Origin: JAJNBA01 sp963842295
Lineage (GTDB): Bacteria > Actinomycetota > UBA4738 > HRBIN12
Direction: 5' to 3'
Assembly (NCBI GenBank): GCA_963842295.1
Contig: CAWJFY010000009.1
Coordinates: 62,001 to 126,000, forward strand
Length of the DNA: 64,000 nucleotides
The notes under the pieces are model-generated. The model searched no databases. It was not told where the DNA came from and saw nothing but the letters and a program-made list of their open reading frames with translations. The translations under genes were made by a program, and so were the position numbers. Position 1 is the first letter of the stretch; every line of letters starts with the position of its first letter. Below are positions 52,561 to 59,980 of the stretch, in pieces.

Positions 52561-52634
52561 CGCACCCGCGTTGCTCGGCGCGCCCACGCCCGACTAGCAT
52601 GAGCCCAGTTCCCAGGGACCCGAGGAGGCACCAG

Positions 52635-52868
52635 GTGGTTCACGCGTACATCCTGATCCAGACCGAGGTGGGGAAGGCGGCATCGGTCGCCAACGCGGTG
52701 CGAAGCACCGCCGGCGTCACCGAGGCCGAGGACGTCACCGGTCCCTACGACGTGATCGTGCGTGCCGAGGCCGACAGCGTGGACGACCTCGGGAAGCTCG
52801 TCGTGGCACGTATCCAGGCGATCGAGGGCATCACCCGTACCCTCACCTGCCCGGTCGTCCATCTGTAG
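52635..52868 (+). CDS. Stand-alone Lrp/AsnC ligand-binding (RAM) domain protein
   Basis: 77 residues with an alpha-beta fold (HAYILIQTEVGKAASVA, GPYDVIVRAEADSVDDLG) and no helix-turn-helix. GAGGAGG lies 7 nt upstream of GTG 52635. These small domains may sense amino acids; no DNA-binding partner is seen. Confidence 0.88.
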   Translation: MVHAYILIQTEVGKAASVANAVRSTAGVTEAEDVTGPYDVIVRAEADSVDDLGKLVVARIQAIEGITRTLTCPVVHL

Positions 52869-52902
52869 AGCCGCCTCGCCCACGAGCCGCGATCGGCGGC
52901 CG

Positions 52903-54015
52903 TCAGCCGCCGAGCTCTCGAACCCCCGTGCTCTTGCGCTCGGCGTCGTGCCGCTCGATCGCGAGGTCCAACAAGCGTTGCACGAGCTCTCCGTAGGGAA
53001 GACCCGACGCGTCCCACAGCTTCGGATACATGGAGATCGAGGTGAACCCGGGGATCGTATTGAGTTCGTTCACCCACAGCTCGTCCTCGTCCAGGAGGAA
53101 GAAGTCCACCCGCGCCATCCCCGCGCATCTGACCGTTCGGAACGCGGCGACCGCGAGCCGCTGCACATCCTCGAGCACCTCCGGTTCGAGATCGGCGGGG
53201 ATCGTGAGCCGGGCGCCGTGCTCGTCGAGGTACTTGGCGTCGTAGTCGTAGAAGTCATGGCCCTCCGGCAGGATCTCGCCGGCGACGGAGGCCACCGGCT
53301 CGTCGTTGCCGAGGACCGCGCATTCGATCTCCCGCGCGCCCTCCGCGCCCTTCTCGATGAGGGCGTACCGCGCGTAGCGGAACGCTTCGTCGAGGCCCAC
53401 CGCCAGCTCCGCCGGCGTGTGCACCTTGGAGACCCCCACGGAAGAACCGAGGGTGGCCGGCTTCGTGAACAACGGATAGCCGAGCGCCTCCGCGGATGCC
53501 TCCACCACCTCCGGATCATCGGCCCATCCCTTCTCGTGGACCGTCTCGAAGGGGCCCACGGGGAGTCCGGCTTGCAAGAACAGGCGTTTCTGCACGTCCT
53601 TGTCCATCCCGATCGCGGAGCCAAGCACGCCGGCGCCGACGTACGGGACGCCGGCCAGCTCCAACAGCCCCTGGACGGTGCCATCCTCTCCGAAGGGACC
53701 GTGCAGGACCGGGAAGACGACGTCGATGGGCTCGCGCGATCCGTCCGCTGCGACCAGCTCGCGAGATCCTGCCTCGGCCGCGAGTTCGACGACGGTGCCG
53801 TTCCCGTCGATCACCTCCGGCATCCTTCCCGACTCGACGGGCAAGGCCGGTGGGCCGGACAGCCGGTGCCACCGCCCGTCGCGGGTGATCCCGATCGGCA
53901 CCACCTCTGTCCTCTCGGGATCGAGCGCATCGATCACGGACCGGGCGGAGATGCACGAGACCTCGTGCTCCGCCGACCTGCCCCCGAACAGGACCGCGAC
54001 GCGACGGCGAGTCAT
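52903..54015 (-). CDS. ddl: D-alanine--D-alanine ligase
   Basis: 370 residues of the ATP-grasp fold. Motifs: VLFGGRSAEHEVSCISA, FPVLHGPFGEDGTVQGLLE, KPATLGSSVGVSKV, and ELNTIPGFTSISMYPKL. Makes D-Ala-D-Ala for peptidoglycan. ATG 54015 overlaps the upstream gene stop (ATGA). Confidence 0.96.
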   Translation of the reverse strand: MTRRRVAVLFGGRSAEHEVSCISARSVIDALDPERTEVVPIGITRDGRWHRLSGPPALPVESGRMPEVIDGNGTVVELAAEAGSRELVAADGSREPIDVVFPVLHGPFGEDGTVQGLLELAGVPYVGAGVLGSAIGMDKDVQKRLFLQAGLPVGPFETVHEKGWADDPEVVEASAEALGYPLFTKPATLGSSVGVSKVHTPAELAVGLDEAFRYARYALIEKGAEGAREIECAVLGNDEPVASVAGEILPEGHDFYDYDAKYLDEHGARLTIPADLEPEVLEDVQRLAVAAFRTVRCAGMARVDFFLLDEDELWVNELNTIPGFTSISMYPKLWDASGLPYGELVQRLLDLAIERHDAERKSTGVRELGG

Positions 54016-55199
54016 GCCTTCTCGAGGGCCCGCGTGAAGTCCTCGATGAGGTCGTCCGGGTCCTCCAGCCCGACGGCCACCCGCAGGAGCCCGTCGCCGA
54101 TGCCCGCACCTCGCCGGACATCGGGGTCGACCTGCCGGTGCGTCGTGGACGCGGGGTGTGCGACCAGGGTCATGACGCTCCCGAGGCTTCCCGCGATCCA
54201 TCCGAGCTCGAGCGCCTCCGCGACGCGACCGCCGGCCTCGAGCCCGCCGACCACCTCGAACGCGAGCGTCCCGCCGAACAGCCGCAGCTGACGCTTCGCG
54301 AGCTCGTGCTGCGGGTGCGTGGCGAGACCCGGGTAGTGAACGCGCTCCACGGACGGATGCGCCGCGAGGGCCTCGGCCAGTCGTCCCGCGGACGCGCAGT
54401 GGTGCTCCATCCGCAGGCTGAGCGTGGCCAACCCCCGAAGGCAGAGCCATGCTTCGAGCGGCTGCATCGTGCCCCCGAGGTCGATCACGGTGGCGCGCAG
54501 CTTCCGGAAGAGGTCCTCGTTGGTGCACGCGACCCCACCGATCAGATCCGCGTGCCCACCGACGTACTTGGTCGCGGAGTGGATCGCCACGTCGAACCCG
54601 AGCGTCACGGGGTTGCAGAGGTACGGCGAGGCGAAGGTGTTGTCGACAGCGGACAGGACGCCGGCCTCACGACAGAGACCCGACAACGCGGCCAGATCCG
54701 GGATCATCGTCGTCGGGTTGACGATCGTCTCGCAGTAGAACAGGTCAGCTCCCGGCAGCGCGTCACGGACCTGATCGAGATCCGTCGGATCGACGAAGGT
54801 GGCCTCCACGCCGAAACGAGGCAGGATGTTCCGGAGCATCGAGACCGTGCCTCCATAGAGCGCCGTCCCCGCCACGATGCGCGAGCCGGCGCCCGCCACG
54901 GTCAGGAAGAGCGATGAGATGGCCGCGATCCCCGAGGCGAAACCGATCGCGGACTCCGTCTCCTCGAGATCGGCCATCGCGGACTGGAACGCGTCGATCG
55001 TCGGGTTCCCGTACCCACGCGAGTAGACGTACCCAGGGCCATCGAACCGTATGGCACGCGCGAACTCTTCGTTCGTCTCGAAGCGGAACGTCGAGGACTG
55101 GAATATCGGCACGCTGCTCGATAGCTGCTCTGGAGGCGGTGGCCGGTGGGTGTGCACCGCGCGCGTCTGGAAGCGCCGCCGCTTCGCCGGATCGCTCAT
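54012..55199 (-). CDS. Cys/Met metabolism PLP enzyme (cystathionine gamma-synthase/lyase or methionine gamma-lyase type)
   Basis: 395 residues. PLP Lys in SATKYVGGHAD; SSVPIFQSSTF, YSRGYGNPTIDAFQ, ETIVNPTTMIPDL, VDNTFASPYLCNP, LASLGSVMTLVAHPAS-like (GSLGSVMTLVAHPAS). The exact reaction cannot be fixed from motifs. ATG 55199 has TAGGCT 7 nt upstream. Coupled to ddl. Confidence 0.88.
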   Translation of the reverse strand: MSDPAKRRRFQTRAVHTHRPPPPEQLSSSVPIFQSSTFRFETNEEFARAIRFDGPGYVYSRGYGNPTIDAFQSAMADLEETESAIGFASGIAAISSLFLTVAGAGSRIVAGTALYGGTVSMLRNILPRFGVEATFVDPTDLDQVRDALPGADLFYCETIVNPTTMIPDLAALSGLCREAGVLSAVDNTFASPYLCNPVTLGFDVAIHSATKYVGGHADLIGGVACTNEDLFRKLRATVIDLGGTMQPLEAWLCLRGLATLSLRMEHHCASAGRLAEALAAHPSVERVHYPGLATHPQHELAKRQLRLFGGTLAFEVVGGLEAGGRVAEALELGWIAGSLGSVMTLVAHPASTTHRQVDPDVRRGAGIGDGLLRVAVGLEDPDDLIEDFTRALEKA

Positions 55200-55206
55200 G
55201 GCGGGC

Positions 55207-55212
55207 AGCCTA
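55207..55212 (-). promoter_or_regulatory. Putative -10 box (TAGGCT) for the Cys/Met PLP-enzyme gene
   Basis: TAGGCT ends 7 nt before ATG 55199; it overlaps the end of the plsC-like gene. Confidence 0.5.
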
Positions 55213-55842
55213 CTTCGTCCACCGCCGCGGATAGCGGTCACGCAGGTCGGCGACGAGCTGGGCGATCGCGTCCATCACCTGCTCCGTCAGTTCCCGGAGC
55301 GCCGGCTGCTCATTCTCGCGCATGACCGGCAGCTCGATATGTTCCCCCACGTTCGTCCAGATCGGGCGGCCGAACTTCAACGATCCCTTGCCGGACTTCT
55401 GCCACACGGCCTGCGATCCCCAGCTGGCCATGGGGATGATCGGCACACCCGACGCGACCGCGAGACGGACCATGCCGGTCTTGCCCTCCATCGGGAGCCC
55501 GTCGTCCCTCTTGGTGACGGTCCCCTCCGGATACACGACGATCACCTCCCCACGGGCCAGTGCGGCCAGCGCTCGGTCGAGAGAGGACCGGTCCCGCGTG
55601 CCGCGCGAAACCGGGATCTGTTCCGCCCCTCGCAGGGCCCTCCCCACGATCGGGATCCGGAAGAGATCTTCCTTCGCGAGGAAACGGGGCCGGCGACCGG
55701 CGCGCACGACGGCATCGCCGTTCGTCAACGGATCGAGATAGGAGATGTGGTTGCAGGCGATGATCGCCGGCCCCGTCGCCGGGATCCGGTCGAGATGCTC
55801 GTGGTGCAGCCGGAACCAGAATCGGAGCGGCGGAAGGCACAC
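55210..55842 (-). CDS. 1-acylglycerol-3-phosphate acyltransferase (PlsC family)
   Basis: At least 210 residues. HX4D-type motif NHISYLDPLT, GTRDRSSLDRALAAL, and YPEGTVTKRDDGLPM are PlsC signatures. GTG 55842 is the best start found, but homologues usually have about 20 more residues upstream (EPWFHVAKA is visible in frame without a start codon). The start is uncertain. Confidence 0.88.
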   Translation of the reverse strand: MCLPPLRFWFRLHHEHLDRIPATGPAIIACNHISYLDPLTNGDAVVRAGRRPRFLAKEDLFRIPIVGRALRGAEQIPVSRGTRDRSSLDRALAALARGEVIVVYPEGTVTKRDDGLPMEGKTGMVRLAVASGVPIIPMASWGSQAVWQKSGKGSLKFGRPIWTNVGEHIELPVMRENEQPALRELTEQVMDAIAQLVADLRDRYPRRWTK

Positions 55843-55920
55843 GGCCTTCGCGACGTGGAACCAGGGTTCCGTCGATTGCTCCCTCGGTCGGAGGCCAGGA
55901 GGGTACCGCGGAGACTCGAC

Positions 55921-55926
55921 TAGGCT
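55921..55926 (+). promoter_or_regulatory. Putative -10 box (TAGGCT) for cofC
   Basis: TAGGCT ends 9 nt before GTG 55936. Confidence 0.5.
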
Positions 55927-55935
55927 GGCGAACCC

Positions 55936-56580
55936 GTGCGCGCCATCGCCCTTCCCGTCAAGTCCCTGGGCCACGCGAAATCTCGCCTGTCCTCGATCCT
56001 GACTCCGCTCGAGCGTGGGGCGCTCGCCCTTGCGATGTTCGAGGACGTCTTGGACGCGACGCTCGCGGTCGACGGCTGGGAGACGTGGGTGATCTCGCCC
56101 GACGAGAGCGTTCTGGAGATCGCACTCGGCCGCAGCGCCCATGGCATCCTCGAAGAGCGACCCTCCCTTCGGGCGGCGATCCATCAGATCGAGGCGGAGG
56201 CGGCCGCTCGGTCGACCGAAGCGCTGGCGATCCTCCACGCGGACACTCCGCTCGCCACCTCCGATTCGTTGAAAGCCGCGATGCACACCCTCGGGCCGGT
56301 CGTGATCGCCCCCTCCGCGGACGAACGAGGGACGAACCTGTTGCTTCGGCGGCCACCGGGCGCCATCCCGAGCCGGTTCGGTCCCGACTCCTTCCGGCGG
56401 CATCTGGAGACCGCTGCCGAGCGCGGCTTGCCGATCGCGGTCGTCGAGCGGGAGGAACTGTCGTTCGACCTCGACGAGCCCGGCGATATCCTCACCGTGC
56501 TCGAAGCGCGACGCCCCGGTCGGACACTGAACGTCTGCCGGGACATGGATCTGGCGGGGCGTCTCGCCGCGCGGACCTGA
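55936..56580 (+). CDS. cofC: Phosphoenolpyruvate/2-phospho-L-lactate guanylyltransferase (CofC/FbiD)
   Basis: 214 residues. CofC/FbiD activates PEP or 2-phospho-L-lactate with GTP for coenzyme F420 synthesis. Motifs: LPVKSLGHAKSRLSSIL, ILHADTPLATSDSL, IAPSADERGTNLLLRRPP, FGPDSFRRHLE and FDLDEPGDI. GTG 55936 lacks a Shine-Dalgarno, consistent with the TAGGCT box. Confidence 0.92.
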   Translation: MRAIALPVKSLGHAKSRLSSILTPLERGALALAMFEDVLDATLAVDGWETWVISPDESVLEIALGRSAHGILEERPSLRAAIHQIEAEAAARSTEALAILHADTPLATSDSLKAAMHTLGPVVIAPSADERGTNLLLRRPPGAIPSRFGPDSFRRHLETAAERGLPIAVVEREELSFDLDEPGDILTVLEARRPGRTLNVCRDMDLAGRLAART

Positions 56581-56592
56581 ACAGGAGTGAGC

Positions 56593-56802
56593 ATGGACCA
56601 GGGAACGATCAAGCACTTCGACGAGAGCGAACGCACGGGAACGTTGCTCACCGATGATCGATCCGAGGTGACGATCGACGCGGGCTCGCTCGAGGGTTCG
56701 GGGATCCTCACGCTACGGATCGGTCAGCGCGTGAGGTTCGACACGGAGGATCGGGACGGCACGCCCGTGGCGCGGTCGCTGAGACTCGTGACCTGGGAAT
56801 GA
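56593..56802 (+). CDS. Cold-shock-like small protein
   Basis: 69 residues with a CSD-like start (GTIKHFDESERTGTLLTDD) and LRIGQRVRFDTEDRDGTPVARSLRLV. The RNP1 aromatic residues of typical cold-shock proteins (GFGFI) are not seen, so RNA binding may be altered. AGGAG is 5-6 nt upstream of ATG 56593. Convergent with HU 12 nt away. Confidence 0.68.
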   Translation: MDQGTIKHFDESERTGTLLTDDRSEVTIDAGSLEGSGILTLRIGQRVRFDTEDRDGTPVARSLRLVTWE

Positions 56803-56814
56803 GCTGATCGGACC

Positions 56815-57105
56815 TCAGCCCGAGTTGTTGCCGAGTACCTGGTGGCGGAAATCCTTCCCGGGCGTGAACGATGGGAGGTCTCGCTCGGGGACCACGATCG
56901 GTACGTCAGGCCGCCGAGGATTGCGCGCGATCCGACGATTCCGATGCTTCCGTTCGAACGTCCCGAAGTCCGCGAGTGTGACGCGGTCGCCTTCCACCAC
57001 GGTCTCGCGAACGGTGTCGATCGCCGCATCGATCACGCGCCCGACCTCGGCCTTGCTCAAGCCAGTCTTCTTCGCGACCTCGGTGACCAAGCCGCCCTTG
57101 TTCAT
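56815..57105 (-). CDS. hup: HU-family DNA-binding protein
   Basis: 96 residues with KGGLVTEVAKKTGLSKAEVGRVIDAA, FGTFERKHRNRRIARNPR and a DNA-binding arm. The C-terminus is short, with no Lys-rich tail. GGAGGGAG before ATG 57105. Confidence 0.95.
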   Translation of the reverse strand: MNKGGLVTEVAKKTGLSKAEVGRVIDAAIDTVRETVVEGDRVTLADFGTFERKHRNRRIARNPRRPDVPIVVPERDLPSFTPGKDFRHQVLGNNSG

Positions 57106-57140
57106 GGATACTCCCTCCAGGGTCGTCGTGGTTGTCTTCG

Positions 57141-57146
57141 AACGTA
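57141..57146 (-). promoter_or_regulatory. Putative -10 box (TACGTT) for hup
   Basis: TACGTT about 35 nt before the hup ATG, followed by GGAGGG; a leadered promoter is likely. Confidence 0.4.
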
Positions 57147-57269
57147 TCGAACGCGGGCGGGAAGGGTCAACCGAGCCGGTGTGCGCGGGAAACCCTTTCG
57201 GGCACTCCGGCCGGGTTTTCCTCCGAGCTCTTCGGCCGGATCGCTCGCGGATGACGGGAGGGCCTCCGG

Positions 57270-57275
57270 TAGACT
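57270..57275 (+). promoter_or_regulatory. Putative -10 box (TAGACT) for tRNA-Gln
   Basis: TAGACT ends 10 nt before the first base of the tRNA. Confidence 0.5.
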
Positions 57276-57285
57276 GACAACACCC

Positions 57286-57356
57286 TGGGGCGTGGTGTAA
57301 CGGCAGCACGACAGGTTCTGGCCCTGTTAGTCGAGGTTCGAATCCTTGCGCCCCAG
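57286..57356 (+). tRNA. tRNA-Gln (anticodon CTG)
   Basis: Acceptor TGGGGCG/CGCCCCA, anticodon stem ACAGG/CCTGT with loop TTCTGGC (CTG), T-arm CGAGG-TTCGAAT-CCTTG. Discriminator base G. The CCA end is not encoded. Confidence 0.93.
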
Positions 57357-57394
57357 CTCCGCGAGCCGAGGATCGGAGCCACCGTCGGACGGGC

Positions 57395-57511
57395 CTAGAG
57401 GCCCAACCCGACGAGCAGCCCCACCAGGACCACGGCGAGACTCATCCCGAACAGGGCCAGCGTCTGCCCGACTTCGCTCCGTAAGCCGTCGTCGTCGTCA
57501 CGCGACTGCAT
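57395..57511 (-). CDS. Putative 38-residue single-helix membrane protein
   Basis: Acidic N-terminus (QSRDDDDGLRSEV) then one hydrophobic helix of about 20 residues (LALFGMSLAVVLVGLLVGLG). No RBS or clear promoter. It could be a false call. Confidence 0.4.
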   Translation of the reverse strand: MQSRDDDDGLRSEVGQTLALFGMSLAVVLVGLLVGLGL

Positions 57512-57626
57512 GCGACGTCGATACCCCGATGTCGGTGGTTCCATACCCGAGGTGTCGGATCGTTCGGGGGGCGAACTTGAGATCATCCGCCGAAATCGGC
57601 CGGATCATCTCGCGACGCGTGCTCGC

Positions 57627-58652
57627 TCACGCCGCCGTTCGCTGAAGGTCTTCCGGATCCAGGAGATCCAGGACGGCCCGTTCCACCGCGGCCCGGACAC
57701 GATCATCGGTGAGATCCCGGCCGCGCGGGAGATCGATCGTCTCTCCGTTCAGGAACCGGTCGATCACGCGGGGATCGATGTAGGACGCTCGACAGACCGC
57801 CGGCGTGTTGCCGAGAGCGTCGGCGACCTCCCTGACCACGGTCGAGACGACCCGCTTGCGGGAGGTGACCGACGTGAGGCCTTCCTCCTCGGAGGCGAGC
57901 AGCGCGGCGGTCAGCACCGTCGCGTGCCACGTCCTGAAGTCTTTCGCGGAGATGTCCTCGTCCGCCAGATCTTTGAGATAGGCATTGATGTCCTCGGAGC
58001 GCACGTCGCGCCACGTCTTCCCGTCGCGGAACGCGAGCAGCTCAGGTCCTCCTCCCCTGCGCCGAAGGAGGGCGGTCGTGAGCCGTGCGAGCGCCGGATC
58101 GCGGATCGTCTGGATCCGACGCTGGCCACCCTTCGCAGCGAAGTCGAAGCGGACCTCGTCGCGTCTCACCCGCACGTGGCTGCGCCGGAGGGTCGCGAGA
58201 CCGTACGAACCATTCTCCTGCGTGTATGCCTCGGACCCGATCCGGAAGAAGCCGAGGTCCAGGAGCCGGACGGCGCCCGCGAGCGTCCGCTCGCGGGTCA
58301 GACCGCGCGATGTGATATCGCGAGCGCTCACCTTCCTCATCGCGGGAAGGCGCCGAGCCAGCCGGAGGACGCGATCGAACTTCTGACGGCCGCGACGAGC
58401 GCTCCAATCCTCGTGATACAGGTACTGCTTCCTCCCGGCCGCATCCGTGCCCACCGCCTGCAGGTGGCCGCGTTCAACCGGACAGATCCACACGTCGGCC
58501 CAGGCGGGCGGGATCGCCAGCGAACGGATCCGCTCGAGCGTCGCGTCATCGGCGACCTTCTGTCCGTTCGGGTGGACGTAGCTGAACCCTCGCCCCTGCC
58601 GCCTCCGCGAGATGCCCGGTCCAGTGCATCGAACGCGTTTGAGCGCACTCAT
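57627..58652 (-). CDS. DNA topoisomerase IB
   Basis: 341 residues of the poxvirus-type family. Catalytic motifs: KYQYLYHEDW-like segment (QYLYHEDWSARRGRQKFDRV), IGSEAYTQENGSYGLATL, KDFRTWHATVLTA and the Tyr in CRASYIDPRVID. It relaxes supercoils by a 3'-phosphotyrosine. ATG 58652 overlaps the upstream gene stop. Confidence 0.93.
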   Translation of the reverse strand: MSALKRVRCTGPGISRRRQGRGFSYVHPNGQKVADDATLERIRSLAIPPAWADVWICPVERGHLQAVGTDAAGRKQYLYHEDWSARRGRQKFDRVLRLARRLPAMRKVSARDITSRGLTRERTLAGAVRLLDLGFFRIGSEAYTQENGSYGLATLRRSHVRVRRDEVRFDFAAKGGQRRIQTIRDPALARLTTALLRRRGGGPELLAFRDGKTWRDVRSEDINAYLKDLADEDISAKDFRTWHATVLTAALLASEEEGLTSVTSRKRVVSTVVREVADALGNTPAVCRASYIDPRVIDRFLNGETIDLPRGRDLTDDRVRAAVERAVLDLLDPEDLQRTAA

Positions 58653-59656
58653 CGATCCCGGCCCTCGCCCGCTCGCTCCTCGAACCTCACATCCACCTGT
58701 TCTTCGGGGCGCGCCCGCTCCTCCTCGACCTGAGCAGCGAGGACCTGCTCGTCCTTCTTCGCGAGCGGGGCCGAGATGAGCGATCGTGGCCACAACCGTC
58801 GGGCCCGAACCACGTTGACCTCGGCGGCCAACAGGAAGAGCTGGGCCGCGAGGTAGATCCATGCGAGCAGACCGATCACGGTCGCGAAGAACCCGTAGAT
58901 CGCGGAAGCCTGACTGATCTGCCGGTCGACGATCCACCCGCCCACCATGAGGAGCACGGTCCAGCCGATCGCGGCGACGATCGCGCCTGGTAGCACCTGA
59001 CCCCACGTGACGGTCGCGACGGTGAGGACGCGGAACGCGAACGCGAACACCCCCACCGACACGAGGACCAGGCCGACGATCGAGATCCCACGGAGGAGGA
59101 AGTCGCCCCACCCGGTTTCCGTTCCCGTTCCGGCGAGGAAGGTCGAGAGGACGACCGATGCGGCGAACACGAACAGGAGCAGGAAGGCGCGCACCACTCG
59201 CCCCAACAGACCGGGCCGGTCCACTCGGGGCACATCCCAGATGTCGTCCATCGCCTGTTGCGCCGCGGCAACGACCGCCGTCCCGGTCCACAACGCGCCG
59301 ACGATGCCGACGGTCAGGGCGACCGGCGAACCCGCGAGCTGCTTGACGCTCTCGTCGATCGTCTTCCCGATCTCCTCCCCGACCACAGGGAACTGTTCAA
59401 GGACGTTGTCGATGAGTCGCTGCTGGAGTTCGGGGTCTCCCTGGAGCACGAAGGCCGCGACGGTGGCGAAGACCAGCAGGAGCGGGAAGAGCGAGAAGAA
59501 CCCGTAGTACGCGATCAACGCCGCGAGCTGGCTCGCGCGATCGTCCCCGAACTTCTTGAGAACGGCGAACGGGAAGGCCAGGACCGTGTGCCTCCGCTGG
59601 AGGTCGTCGACGCGGCGCAATATCCGCTGCGCCGCGCCGTCTCTCGCTGCCGTCAT
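58649..59656 (-). CDS. YihY/BrkB family membrane protein
   Basis: 335 residues with about six helices (YYGFFSLFPLLLVFATVAAFVL, VGIVGALWTGTAVVAAAQQAMD, IYGFFATVIGLLAWIYLAAQLFLLAAEVN). Misnamed RNase BN; role unknown. Coupled with topoisomerase IB (ATGA). Confidence 0.9.
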   Translation of the reverse strand: MTAARDGAAQRILRRVDDLQRRHTVLAFPFAVLKKFGDDRASQLAALIAYYGFFSLFPLLLVFATVAAFVLQGDPELQQRLIDNVLEQFPVVGEEIGKTIDESVKQLAGSPVALTVGIVGALWTGTAVVAAAQQAMDDIWDVPRVDRPGLLGRVVRAFLLLFVFAASVVLSTFLAGTGTETGWGDFLLRGISIVGLVLVSVGVFAFAFRVLTVATVTWGQVLPGAIVAAIGWTVLLMVGGWIVDRQISQASAIYGFFATVIGLLAWIYLAAQLFLLAAEVNVVRARRLWPRSLISAPLAKKDEQVLAAQVEEERARPEEQVDVRFEERAGEGRDR

Positions 59657-59719
59657 GACCGGATTCCTTCCCCGGCCCCCTCGGGGTCAAACGCGGGGGT
59701 CGAGACGGATACCGCTGGG

Positions 59720-59725
59720 TAGGCT
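59720..59725 (+). promoter_or_regulatory. Putative -10 box (TAGGCT) for the zinc-ribbon gene
   Basis: TAGGCT ends 6 nt before ATG 59732. Confidence 0.5.
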
Positions 59726-59731
59726 GTCATC

Positions 59732-59974
59732 ATGACGCCTTCCGATGCCGCCGGTTCCCAGGGCCGTTGCCCCGTGTGCGGCGAGGGCACGCTCGCGGAC
59801 ATCGACTTCGACGGAGACGACCAGTTCCAAGATCCCGAGAGTCGACAGGTGGATACCTACACCTGTGGTCACGAGGTGCCGCGAGCGCCGCTCGAGGTCG
59901 CCGACACGGATCGCCTGGACGTCGAGCAGCGGACCTCCGAAGAGGCCGCGGCGCCTACCCCAGAGGACGAGTAG
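59732..59974 (+). CDS. Small zinc-ribbon-like acidic protein
   Basis: 80 residues with CPVCGEG and TYTCGHEV near the N-terminus, then an acidic tail. It likely binds zinc. No family recognised. It is followed by the convergent PBP gene 6 nt away. Confidence 0.62.
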   Translation: MTPSDAAGSQGRCPVCGEGTLADIDFDGDDQFQDPESRQVDTYTCGHEVPRAPLEVADTDRLDVEQRTSEEAAAPTPEDE

Positions 59975-59980
59975 GCCGGC

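Noticed and set aside
57395..57511. Longer version of the small membrane protein starting near 57586
   Set aside because: The extra N-terminal residues are Pro/Ser-rich, lack an RBS and reach into the topoisomerase spacer; the ATG 57511 form is simpler, and even it is weak.
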